From: JAWWBS01 sp033720815
GTDB lineage: Bacteria; Pseudomonadota; Gammaproteobacteria; Natronospirales; JAJUFS01
Length of the DNA stretch: 19,519 bases
Direction: 5' to 3'
NCBI GenBank assembly: GCA_033720815.1
Contig: JAWWBT010000025.1
Span: forward strand, 1 to 19,519
Shown here: positions 1 to 6,847 of the stretch, in pieces
How positions within the stretch are numbered: position 1 is the first letter of the stretch
Layout: every line of letters begins with the position of its first letter
Translations under genes and position numbers: made by a program
The notes under the pieces: model-generated
The model's database searches: none
The model's input: only the letters and a program-made list of their open reading frames with translations
Told to the model about the DNA's origin: nothing

Positions 1-559
1 AGCCGAGCTTGCCGTACATCAGTACCCAGTCGGCAAAGGCATTCACCGCCAGCGATATCAACGCCACCAGCAGCAGCGGACGGGTAAACGACACCGCCTC
101 GCAGACATAGCGCAAGGCGTAAAAAAGCGCGATCGACGGGAAACCCCAGGCGATGGCCTTCAAGTAGCCATCGGCAAGTGGAATGATTTCCGGGTCCACG
201 CCGATAAGACGCATGACCGGCGCACCCTGGGTCAGCAACAGGGCGCCAGGAATACCAACCATCACGGCCAGCCACAGCCCTTGCCTTGCAGAATGCGCCA
301 CTCCGGCATCGTCACCTGCACCGACCTGGTGCGAGACCGTCGGCGAGACCGCAATCAGTACGCCCATCGCCAGCAGCATGACCGGCACCCACAGGTCGCC
401 ACCGACCGAAATGCCGGCAAGGTGCACGGAACCGAGCTGCCCGGCGAAGACGGTATCGACGAAACGCATGCCGAGATACGACACATTGGTGACGATCATC
501 GGCAGGCTGAGCGCGAAAAGCGCGAAAACTTCCTGGCGGACGCGCAAGGCGAGAGACAT
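1..559 (-). CDS. MATE family multidrug efflux transporter (5' part only)
   Basis: About 186 N-terminal residues are visible; the gene runs off the left edge, so the C-terminal half is missing. MATE proteins sit in the inner membrane and export cationic drugs or metabolites in exchange for Na+ or H+. The translated start reads MSLALRVRQEVFALFALSLP, followed by several hydrophobic spans. The motif FVDTVFAGQLGSVHLAGISV near residues 38-57 is typical of the first MATE helices (NorM-like). The ATG at 557-559 is preceded by AAGGAA with good spacing. The gene is divergent from the thiolase, and an 18-bp palindrome (570-587) lies only 10 nt in front of the start codon, so the gene is probably under a repressor. 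The family call rests on the N-terminal half; the substrate is unknown. Confidence 0.85.
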   Translation of the reverse strand, partial: MSLALRVRQEVFALFALSLPMIVTNVSYLGMRFVDTVFAGQLGSVHLAGISVGGDLWVPVMLLAMGVLIAVSPTVSHQVGAGDDAGVAHSARQGLWLAVMVGIPGALLLTQGAPVMRLIGVDPEIIPLADGYLKAIAWGFPSIALFYALRYVCEAVSFTRPLLLVALISLAVNAFADWVLMYGKLG

Positions 560-569
560 CACTATTCCT

Positions 570-587
570 TTCAAACGGGCGTTTGAA
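570..587. promoter_or_regulatory. Perfect 18-bp palindrome, candidate PsrA/TetR-type operator
   Basis: TTCAAACGGGCGTTTGAA consists of two 8-bp arms around GG. It contains CAAAC-N4-GTTTG, which fits the published PsrA consensus (G/C)AAAC-N2-4-GTTTG(G/C). PsrA is a TetR-family regulator of fatty-acid degradation genes and of rpoS in pseudomonads. The site lies between the ribosome binding site and the putative -10 of the MATE gene, and 136 nt before the thiolase start. The symmetry is seen directly; the identity of the regulator is inference. Confidence 0.6.
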
Positions 588-606
588 CCCTGCCCCGAGC
601 AGGGTT
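586..606 (-). promoter_or_regulatory. Hairpin in the 5' leader of the MATE gene
   Basis: AACCCTGC (586-593) and GCAGGGTT (599-606) pair over 8 bp around a 5-nt loop. The element abuts and shares two bases with the palindrome at 570-587. A minus-strand -10-like TATGCT lies immediately beyond it (607-612), so the hairpin would form at the very 5' end of the MATE transcript. There is no T-run, so it is not a terminator. It may stabilise the mRNA or be part of the operator. Confidence 0.4.
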
Positions 607-612
607 AGCATA
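607..612 (-). promoter_or_regulatory. Putative -10 element of the MATE gene
   Basis: On the minus strand this reads TATGCT (4 of 6 to TATAAT), about 48 nt before the MATE start codon. No convincing -35 is seen at 16-18 bp. If it is used, transcription starts just upstream of the palindrome, and a bound repressor would block elongation. Confidence 0.3.
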
Positions 613-723
613 GGGGGCTCGGATTTCGACGGCATCCGGTTGCGGCAGCGTAACCGGGCGCCTAGTGTAAACCCTTATCCCTTACCGGCGCCCTCGGCGC
701 CCGACTGAGCACGGGAGCTCCAC

Positions 724-2007
724 ATGATTCATGACAAGCCACGCCGCGTTGCCATCATCGGCTCGAACCGCATTCCGTTCGCCCGCGCGTTCACGAAATA
801 TTCGGACCAGAGCAACAAGGACCTGCTGACTGCCGCGCTGAAGGGCCTGGTCGGCCGCTTCAACCTCGAAGGCAAGCGGGTCGGCGAAGTCGCGGCAGGC
901 GCCGTGATCAAGCACTCGCGCGACTTCAACCTGACGCGCGAATCGGTGCTGGGCTCCGGCCTCGACCCGCAGACCCCGGGCCTGGACATGCAGCGTGCCT
1001 GCGGTACCAGCCTCGAAACCGCCATCGACGTGGCCTACAAGATTGCTGCCGGCCAGATCGACAACGGTATCGCTGCCGGTGTGGATTCCACCTCCGATGT
1101 GCCGGTGGTGTTCCGCGACAGCTTCCGCAAGATCCTGCTGAAATCCAACAAGGGCAAGTCAGCCTGGCAGAAGATCAAGCCGTTGCTGGGCCTGCGCCCG
1201 AAGCACTTCAAGCCGCAGTTCCCGAACGTCAACGAGCCGCGTACCGGCATGTCGATGGGCCAGCACTGCGAACTGATGGCGAAGGAATGGAAACTGACGC
1301 AGCGCGAACAGGACGAGCTCGCGCTGGCCTCGCACAAGAATGCGGCCAAGGCCTACGAAGAGGGTTTCTTCGATGACCTGATCACGCCGTTCAATGGCCT
1401 GGAGCGTGACAACAACGTGCGTCCGGATTCGAACCTCGAGAAGCTCTCCACGCTGCGCCCGGCCTTCGACAAGGAAAACGGCACGCTGACCGCGGCAAAC
1501 TCCACGCCGCTGACCGACGGCGCCGCTGCCGTCTTCCTCGCTTCGGAAGACTGGGCGAAGGAAAACGGTTACGAGCCGCTGGCCTACCTCACCTTTGGCG
1601 AAACCGCCGCGGTGGATTTCGTCTGGAAGAAGGAAGGCCTGCTGATGGCACCGGCCTACGCCGTGCCGCGCATGCTCCAGCGCGCCAACATGAAGCTGCA
1701 GGATTTCGATTTCTACGAAATCCACGAAGCCTTTGCCGCGCAGGTGCTGTGCACGCTGAAGGCCTGGGAAAGCGAGGAATTCTGCAAGGACCGCGTCGGC
1801 CTCGATGGTGCACTCGGCTCGATCGATCGTGACAAGCTGAACGTGAAGGGTAGCTCGGTCGCTGTCGGCCACCCGTTTGCCGCCACCGGCGCGCGTATTC
1901 TCGGCACCGCCGCGAAGCTGCTTGCCGAAAAAGGCTCCGGCAAGGCACTGATTTCCGTCTGCACCGCGGGCGGCATGGGTGTTACCGCGATTGTTGAACG
2001 CGATTGA
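724..2007 (+). CDS. Acetyl-CoA C-acyltransferase (thiolase), FadI-like
   Basis: This 427-residue thiolase would catalyse the last step of beta-oxidation, or the reverse condensation: 3-ketoacyl-CoA plus CoA gives acetyl-CoA and a shortened acyl-CoA. All catalytic elements are visible. The nucleophile is Cys93 in RACGTS, the first histidine is in EIHEAFAAQ (near residue 340), the second is in GHPFAATGAR (near 380), and the acid/base Cys is in CTAGGMG near the C-terminus. The length and the segment AANSTPLTDGAAAV match the FadI-type long thiolases better than short PhaA/AtoB enzymes. GGGAG at 713-717 sets the ATG. The gene stands alone and ends in a terminator; no fadJ/fadB partner is visible here. 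It could serve fatty acids, branched-chain or other acyl chains. Confidence 0.92.
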   Translation: MIHDKPRRVAIIGSNRIPFARAFTKYSDQSNKDLLTAALKGLVGRFNLEGKRVGEVAAGAVIKHSRDFNLTRESVLGSGLDPQTPGLDMQRACGTSLETAIDVAYKIAAGQIDNGIAAGVDSTSDVPVVFRDSFRKILLKSNKGKSAWQKIKPLLGLRPKHFKPQFPNVNEPRTGMSMGQHCELMAKEWKLTQREQDELALASHKNAAKAYEEGFFDDLITPFNGLERDNNVRPDSNLEKLSTLRPAFDKENGTLTAANSTPLTDGAAAVFLASEDWAKENGYEPLAYLTFGETAAVDFVWKKEGLLMAPAYAVPRMLQRANMKLQDFDFYEIHEAFAAQVLCTLKAWESEEFCKDRVGLDGALGSIDRDKLNVKGSSVAVGHPFAATGARILGTAAKLLAEKGSGKALISVCTAGGMGVTAIVERD

Positions 2008-2029
2008 TCGCAGGTAGTTAATGCAATGC

Positions 2030-2066
2030 AAAAAGGCGCCCGGTCCTGGACCGCGGCGCCTTTTTT
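2030..2066 (+). terminator. Rho-independent terminator of the thiolase gene
   Basis: AAAAAGGCGCC (2030-2040) pairs with GGCGCCTTTTTT (2055-2066). An inner CGGTCC/GGACCG extends the stem, and the T-run closes it on the plus strand. It starts 22 nt after the thiolase stop and isolates that gene from the symporter. Confidence 0.9.
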
Positions 2067-2099
2067 CATGTCCGGATTTCATGGCCGACCCGGCCAAAC

Positions 2100-2135
2100 T
2101 TGCTCCGCGATACCCCCCTCGTTCATTATCACGAG
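2100..2135 (+). promoter_or_regulatory. Possible promoter with overlapping dyad before the symporter
   Basis: TTGCTC (2100-2105) and CATTAT (2124-2129) are separated by 18 bp and could act as -35 and -10. The -10 lies inside the interrupted inverted repeat CTCGT-N8-ACGAG (2118-2135), so a repressor could compete here. The evidence is only partial consensus matches and short arms. Confidence 0.3.
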
Positions 2136-2174
2136 CCTCGGGACCATCCGTATTACATAAGAATCGGAGCAATC

Positions 2175-3911
2175 ATGGGCTTCATGGACACCTTCAGCGC
2201 CTTCATTGGCAGCATCAACGACTTCCTCTACCAGGATACGTTCCTGTTCGTGCTTCTCGGCACCGGCATCCTGTTTACCGTCTGGTCCGGCTTCGCGCAG
2301 TACCGCGCACTGACGCACGGCACCGCCGTGTTGCGCGGTTTCTACGACGACAAGGCCGACCCCGGCGCGATCAACCATTTCCAGGCACTGTCCGCGGCAC
2401 TGTCGGCCACGGTCGGCCTCGGCAACATCGGTGGTGTCGCCCTGGCGGTTGCGCTGGGTGGCCCCGGTGCCGTGTTCTGGATGTGGATGGTCGGCATCCT
2501 CGGCATGTCGATCAAGATCACCGAAGTCACGCTCTCGATGATCTACCGCAACACCGACGACCCGAACAATCCGCACGGCGGCCCGATGTGGGTGGTCTCG
2601 AAGGGCCTCGCCGCGATGAACCCGAAATACGCCGGCGTGGGCAAGCTGGTCGGCTGGTTCTTCTGCATCACCCTGCTGATCTACACCATCACCGGTGGCG
2701 CGATGTTCCAGGCCTGGAACGTCGGCGACATTACGCAGGAATACTTCCACGTGCCGAGCTGGATCGTCGGCATCGTGCTCGCCGTGATCGTGTGGATGGT
2801 CATCATCGGTGGCATCAAGCGCATCGGTCACGTTGCCGGTTCGCTGGTGCCGCTGATGGTGGTGCTCTACCTGCTCGGCGGCCTCGCCGTGCTGATTTCG
2901 AATTACGAAGTGATCCCGGACATGCTGCGCCTGATCGTGGTCTCCGCGTTCAGCCCGCAGGAAGCCTCGGGCGCCTTCATCGGCGGCACCGTGGGTTACG
3001 CCATCATGATCGGCATGAAGCGCGCGCTGTTCTCCTCGGAAGCCGGCGCCGGTTCCTCACCGATTGCGCACTCCGCAGCGAAGACCGACGAGCCGGTGCG
3101 CGAAGGCGTGGTCGCCGGTCTCGAACCGTTCATCGACACCATTGTCGTCTGCACCTTTACCGCGCTGGTTATCCTCTCCTCCGGTATCTGGGAGCGTAGC
3201 GGCGAAGGCATGTACGACACCGCGCCGATGGTCGTTCCGGTGGAAGGCCCGGGTTACTGGAGCCTTGAAACCACCGAACCGCCCGCGCGCGCCGAGGGCG
3301 AGTGGCGCGAAGGCGAGAACGTCTTCGTCATCATCGAAGGTGATACCAACAAGGACACCAATAACCGCCTGCATCGCCTTGATGGCGAGGTCGTGGTGGA
3401 CGGTGACCGCATGGTGGTCGAATTCGGCACCATCGCGATGACCGAGAAGCCGACGGTGAACGATCTTGGCCTGTATGCGACCTACCCGGGCGCTACGCTG
3501 ACGGCAAAGGCCTTCGACTCTGCCTTCCCGGGACTCGGCAAGTGGCTGGTGACCCTGGCGGCATGGCTGTTCGCGATTTCCACGATGATTTCGTGGAGCT
3601 ATTACGGCGAACAGGGCATCGTCTACATGTTCGGCGAGGGCGCGGTGAAGCCGTACAAGTACATGTTCTGTGTACTGGTCTTTGTCGCCACGCTGGGCTT
3701 CATCACCACGCCAACCGACCTGGACAACTTTTCCAGTCTCGGCGTGGGCGTGATGCTGTGGGTAAACGTGCCGATCATGTTGTTCTTCGGCCACCAGGCG
3801 ATGAAGGCCTACAAGGAATACATCGGCCGCCTGAAGCGTGGCGAGATGCCGCAGAATCCGGACAAGCCATCCTTCTTCAAGGACGTGCTGACGGGTCGCG
3901 ACGTCGACTGA
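2175..3911 (+). CDS. Sodium:alanine/glycine symporter family (AGCS) with extra periplasmic-type insert
   Basis: This 578-residue inner-membrane carrier would take up a small neutral amino acid (alanine or glycine) with Na+. Family signatures include SATVGLGNIGGVALAV (residues 78-93), GGPMWVVSKGL (135-145), MKRALFSSEAGAGSSPIAHS (281-300), and WSYYGEQ (474-480) near the C-terminus. There are about ten hydrophobic spans. The ATG at 2175 is chosen because GGAG (2166-2169) lies 5 nt before it and the upstream in-frame TTG has none. A soluble stretch of about 98 residues (341-438) follows the helix FTALVILSSGIW, where the family normally has a short loop. This insert is acidic and beta-rich in appearance, with GDTNKDTNNRLHRLDGE. 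The gene is monocistronic, with a terminator on each side. Confidence 0.93.
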   Translation: MGFMDTFSAFIGSINDFLYQDTFLFVLLGTGILFTVWSGFAQYRALTHGTAVLRGFYDDKADPGAINHFQALSAALSATVGLGNIGGVALAVALGGPGAVFWMWMVGILGMSIKITEVTLSMIYRNTDDPNNPHGGPMWVVSKGLAAMNPKYAGVGKLVGWFFCITLLIYTITGGAMFQAWNVGDITQEYFHVPSWIVGIVLAVIVWMVIIGGIKRIGHVAGSLVPLMVVLYLLGGLAVLISNYEVIPDMLRLIVVSAFSPQEASGAFIGGTVGYAIMIGMKRALFSSEAGAGSSPIAHSAAKTDEPVREGVVAGLEPFIDTIVVCTFTALVILSSGIWERSGEGMYDTAPMVVPVEGPGYWSLETTEPPARAEGEWREGENVFVIIEGDTNKDTNNRLHRLDGEVVVDGDRMVVEFGTIAMTEKPTVNDLGLYATYPGATLTAKAFDSAFPGLGKWLVTLAAWLFAISTMISWSYYGEQGIVYMFGEGAVKPYKYMFCVLVFVATLGFITTPTDLDNFSSLGVGVMLWVNVPIMLFFGHQAMKAYKEYIGRLKRGEMPQNPDKPSFFKDVLTGRDVD

Positions 3912-3932
3912 TCATTTGCACACGTCGAAACG

Positions 3933-3961
3933 AAAAAACCCTCCTTCGCGGAGGGTTTTTT
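3933..3961. terminator. Strong, probably bidirectional terminator
   Basis: AAAAAACCCTCC (3933-3944) and GGAGGGTTTTTT (3950-3961) form a near-perfect stem with a 5-nt loop. The plus strand ends in Ts, serving the symporter. The minus strand also ends in Ts, serving the small gene that stops at 3978. Confidence 0.92.
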
Positions 3962-3977
3962 CTTGCCAGGTGAATTG

Positions 3978-4352
3978 TCAGGCAGGGTCGTCGGGGCGCT
4001 TTAGGCGTGACAGGATTTCCCGCGCCTTGGCCTGCGCCTCGGAACGCTTGTGCGGGTCACGGATCATCGCTTCAAGCTCGTCGGCAATCGCGTCCACGCC
4101 GGTCATCTGCTTTTCCGGGTCGTGTCGATCCGCCGCACCGAACAGGTTGATCCATTGCTCGGTGCGCCGACCGAAGCGCACCACCGAATAGAAGCGGCGA
4201 CCCTTGTCGTCACCCGGCACGATGAGGTCAATCAGTGCCGCGCCGATGGAAACCGGGCTGAGCAGCAAATCGCGCAGCCCGTCCACCAGCAGCTTTCCCT
4301 GGAACAGCAGCACATCGCGGAATGTCTGCCAGCGGTCCTCGCCGTTATTCAC
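3978..4352 (-). CDS. Conserved hypothetical protein, 124 aa
   Basis: The product is a small soluble protein with an amphipathic N-terminal half (QGKLLVDGLRDLLLSPVSIG, residues 18-37), a middle RRFYSVVRFGRRTEQWINLF and a charged helical C-terminus ending RLKRPDDPA. I know similar proteins only as uncharacterised gammaproteobacterial ones; no function can be assigned. The start is a GTG (4350-4352) with GAGAGGA about 8 nt upstream. It follows the Vgb-like gene by 20 nt on the same strand, so the two are probably cotranscribed, and transcription ends at the hairpin 3933-3961. The hydrophobic stretch is too short and broken for a clear membrane span; peripheral membrane association is possible. 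Confidence 0.8.
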   Translation of the reverse strand: MNNGEDRWQTFRDVLLFQGKLLVDGLRDLLLSPVSIGAALIDLIVPGDDKGRRFYSVVRFGRRTEQWINLFGAADRHDPEKQMTGVDAIADELEAMIRDPHKRSEAQAKAREILSRLKRPDDPA

Positions 4353-4372
4353 CGGGCTGTCCTCTCGTTGTT

Positions 4373-5395
4373 TCAGTCGGGCAGGTTTGCGCGACCGAGG
4401 TAGTTGGTATCCATGCCGAACCAGATGGTATTCGTTTTCGGATCAAAATCCATGTGCCGCACGGCACCGCCCGAATCCGGGATCTCGACATTGCTGATGA
4501 ATTCTTCGGTCTTCGTATCGAAGCCGATCCAGCGATTCGGTTGCGGCCCGGTTTCCACGTACCACACGCGATCCTTGTCATCGACCGCCATGCCGTACGG
4601 ACGCGCTTCTCCGGCGGATGGCGAACGCCATTCCTTCGCCTTTTGCGTCTTCGGGTTGTACACGCCGAGGTAGCCTTCCGCGTAATCCACGTACCAGACA
4701 CGACCATCGGATGTGAGGCCGATGCGCCGTGGCCGTGTTTCAGCGCGCGGCAGCATCACGGTATCCAGCTTCGCGTTGTTCGGAATCCTGCTGTCCTTGA
4801 TGGTGGCAAGGCGATTCGTGCCAAGCAGGGCCGCCCAGGGATTGCCATCTTCGGTCACGACCAGGCCGTAGGGACGCGAACGTTCCACCGGCATCTCCCA
4901 CTTCTGGACGGCGCCGGTTTCCTGGTTCAGGTAGCCGAGGTAATTGCTCCACTGCGCGGTGAACCACAGCCCGTCTTTGTTCGAGTGATCGAACATCAAC
5001 GTGTGCGGGTCCTCGATTTCCTTCGGCATGTCGAACTGCTTGAGCTTGCGCGACTCCATGTCGAAGCGACCGATCCAGCCCTGCTTGTTGCCCGCGATCC
5101 AGGCGTTACTCGAATCATCAATGATGACGTTGTGCGGGCCGGTGCCATCGGGCAGGCCATAGCGAAGGAAGGTTTCCTTGTCGACCTGGAACACGCCAAG
5201 GTAATCGCCCGCCTGGCCGACGAACCAGACATTGCCGTTCAGTGGCGACACGTACGGGTCGCGTGGGCGGGATTTCTCCCAGGGCACCTGCCAGGTATCG
5301 AAGGTCACGCCACCGGCACCGGGGTCATGGTTGTCGGCAAGGGCCGGCAGCGGGAGAAGGGAAAGGGATGCGAACACAGCGAGGATGGATTTCAT
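4373..5395 (-). CDS. Secreted Vgb-like (streptogramin lyase-type) beta-propeller protein
   Basis: This 340-residue protein has a signal peptide (MKSILAVFASLSLLPLPALA, cleaved near residue 20). It carries a repeated blade pattern: a proline-containing turn such as RPYG or GPHN, a hydrophobic strand, then W(F/Y)-type strands (VWFVG 56-60, AWIAG 98-102, LWFTAQ 143-148, VWYVDY 233-238, VWYVET 277-282, IWFGMD 324-329). This matches the virginiamycin B lyase-like propeller superfamily. The expected catalytic His of true lyases appears as Tyr in the RPYG motifs (174-177, 265-268), so drug lyase activity is doubtful and a periplasmic binding or other role is as likely. GGAGG lies 6 nt before the ATG at 5393-5395; the longer reading frame upstream is noise from the DUF819 gene. 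It is the first gene of a pair with the 124-aa hypothetical. Confidence 0.85.
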   Translation of the reverse strand: MKSILAVFASLSLLPLPALADNHDPGAGGVTFDTWQVPWEKSRPRDPYVSPLNGNVWFVGQAGDYLGVFQVDKETFLRYGLPDGTGPHNVIIDDSSNAWIAGNKQGWIGRFDMESRKLKQFDMPKEIEDPHTLMFDHSNKDGLWFTAQWSNYLGYLNQETGAVQKWEMPVERSRPYGLVVTEDGNPWAALLGTNRLATIKDSRIPNNAKLDTVMLPRAETRPRRIGLTSDGRVWYVDYAEGYLGVYNPKTQKAKEWRSPSAGEARPYGMAVDDKDRVWYVETGPQPNRWIGFDTKTEEFISNVEIPDSGGAVRHMDFDPKTNTIWFGMDTNYLGRANLPD

Positions 5396-5436
5396 CGCCA
5401 GCCTCCGGAAATTTGAGTGGGGAAGCCTTGAGACTA

Positions 5437-5468
5437 GCAAAAGAAAAGGGCGCCTGACGGGCGCCCTT
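5437..5468 (-). terminator. Rho-independent terminator of the DUF819 gene
   Basis: On the minus strand AAGGGCGCC and GGCGCCCTT form a 9-bp stem with a 5-nt loop, followed by TTTTCTTTT. It lies 28 nt after the DUF819 stop and 50 nt before the next start codon, so it separates this gene from the Vgb-like pair, which needs its own start or read-through. Confidence 0.85.
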
Positions 5469-5496
5469 CGCTCGATTCCGCAATCCGTGATCGCCA

Positions 5497-6756
5497 TCAA
5501 CCGCCAGAGGCGATACGCATCAGCTGGCCGCAGATGTAGGCGGCGTAGGTACCGAGCGCGTAACCCAGTACCGCGAGCAGCACGCCCACCGGTGCCAGCG
5601 ACGGATGGAAGGCGGAAGCCACGACCGGCGCGGAAGCCGCGCCACCGACGTTCGCCTGCGACCCGACGGCAAGGTAGAAGGTCGGCGCCTTGATCAGGCG
5701 ACCGACAAACAGCAGCAGGCCGGCATGGACTGACATCCACACCGCACCGACGGCAAACAGGCCCGGGTTCTCGAAGATCGCCATGATGTCCATGTGCATG
5801 CCGATGGTGGCGACGAGGATGTACACGAAGGCCGACCCGACCTTCGAGGCGCCTGCACCTTCGACCGTCTTTACCTTGGTGAAAGACAGCCCGAGCCCAA
5901 AGCTGGTAGCCAGCACGATCAGCCAGAAGAAGGTGGAGTCGAGGCTGAAGTCCTTCAGCATCGGCGCATTCTCGCCGATCCACGGACCCAGCCAGCCGCC
6001 GATCGCATGTGACAGGCCGGTGAGGCCGAAGCCGATGGCGGTGATGTACATGAGGTCGGTCAGCGTCGGGATGCGCGCATGCCTGGCCTGGAATTCCTCG
6101 ACCTTCTTGCGAAGGGCGGTAATGGCGGAGGTATCCGCGCCCATCTTCGCGTCGAGCTTGTCGGCGCGGGCCGCCATGAACAGCAATATCGCCATCCAGA
6201 TGTTCGCAATGATCACGTCGACCGCCACCATCTGCGAGAACACCGCATCGCCGACCTCGAAGACTTCCTTCATCGCGGCCTGGTTGGCACCGCCGCCGAT
6301 CCAGGAACCCGCAATGGTCGTCATGCCGCGCCAGACCGCTTCCGGTCCCGCACCACCGACGACGTCGGGCGCGATGACCGAGAACAGCAGGATCGCCAGC
6401 GGCCCGCCGATGAGGATGCCGAAGGTACCGGTCAGGAACATGATGATCGCCTTGCTGCCAAGGCGTCGCACGGCATCGAGATCGATCGAGAGCGTCAGCA
6501 GGATCAGCGCCGCCGGCAGCAGGTAGCGCGAGGCCACGTAGTAGAGCTGGCTGGCACTGCCATCGATGATGCCGAAGGTGTTGTACAGCGACGGCACGAA
6601 ATAGCAGAGCAGCAGCGCCGGCACCACGCTGTAGAAGCGCTGCCAGAACGGGTGCTTCGACTGCACGCTCCAGAAGATCGCGCCCAGCGTCACGGCCAGC
6701 AGGCCCATGACGACGGCGTCGTTGGTGATCAATACGTCTCGGGTTGATTCATGCAT
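5497..6756 (-). CDS. DUF819 family integral membrane protein (YjcL-like)
   Basis: The product has 419 residues with about ten to twelve hydrophobic segments. A central cytosolic-looking stretch with MGADTSAITALRKKVEEFQA divides two membrane halves. The segment TIAGSWIGGGANQAAMKEVF (about 148-167) and the glycine-rich end GSQANVGGAASAPVVASAFH (about 375-394) are typical of DUF819 proteins and resemble transporter signature repeats. Function is unknown in the family; a carrier role is likely from its fold. The start codon at 6754-6756 has only a weak GGCGGAA upstream. It follows the quinone reductase gene by 91 nt on the same strand and ends at its own terminator. Confidence 0.88.
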   Translation of the reverse strand: MHESTRDVLITNDAVVMGLLAVTLGAIFWSVQSKHPFWQRFYSVVPALLLCYFVPSLYNTFGIIDGSASQLYYVASRYLLPAALILLTLSIDLDAVRRLGSKAIIMFLTGTFGILIGGPLAILLFSVIAPDVVGGAGPEAVWRGMTTIAGSWIGGGANQAAMKEVFEVGDAVFSQMVAVDVIIANIWMAILLFMAARADKLDAKMGADTSAITALRKKVEEFQARHARIPTLTDLMYITAIGFGLTGLSHAIGGWLGPWIGENAPMLKDFSLDSTFFWLIVLATSFGLGLSFTKVKTVEGAGASKVGSAFVYILVATIGMHMDIMAIFENPGLFAVGAVWMSVHAGLLLFVGRLIKAPTFYLAVGSQANVGGAASAPVVASAFHPSLAPVGVLLAVLGYALGTYAAYICGQLMRIASGG

Positions 6757-6847
6757 CGGAAAATTCCGCCGGGAAACCAGCGGCAGATGCTAGCGGTGCG
6801 AGCCCCGCCGCGCAAATTCCGGCCGGGAAAGCGCGCGCGGCGCCGGG

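Noticed and set aside
1159..2172. Long minus-strand open frame opposite the thiolase
   Set aside because: It lies fully antisense to a gene with all thiolase motifs, has low-complexity Arg/Gly/Ala-rich translation and no ribosome binding site; a by-product of GC-rich codon use.
2021..3199. Plus-strand frame overlapping the symporter, 392 aa
   Set aside because: Arg/His/Pro-rich translation without family motifs, and it crosses the thiolase terminator; the +2175 frame has clear AGCS signatures.
4322..5416. Plus-strand 364-aa frame opposite the Vgb-like gene
   Set aside because: The minus strand has a signal peptide, GGAGG and regular propeller blades; the plus frame shows none of these.
5396..5983. 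N-terminal extension of the Vgb-like frame
   Set aside because: The extension translates DUF819 coding DNA out of frame and runs through the terminator at 5437-5468; the start at 5395 has signal peptide and ribosome binding site.
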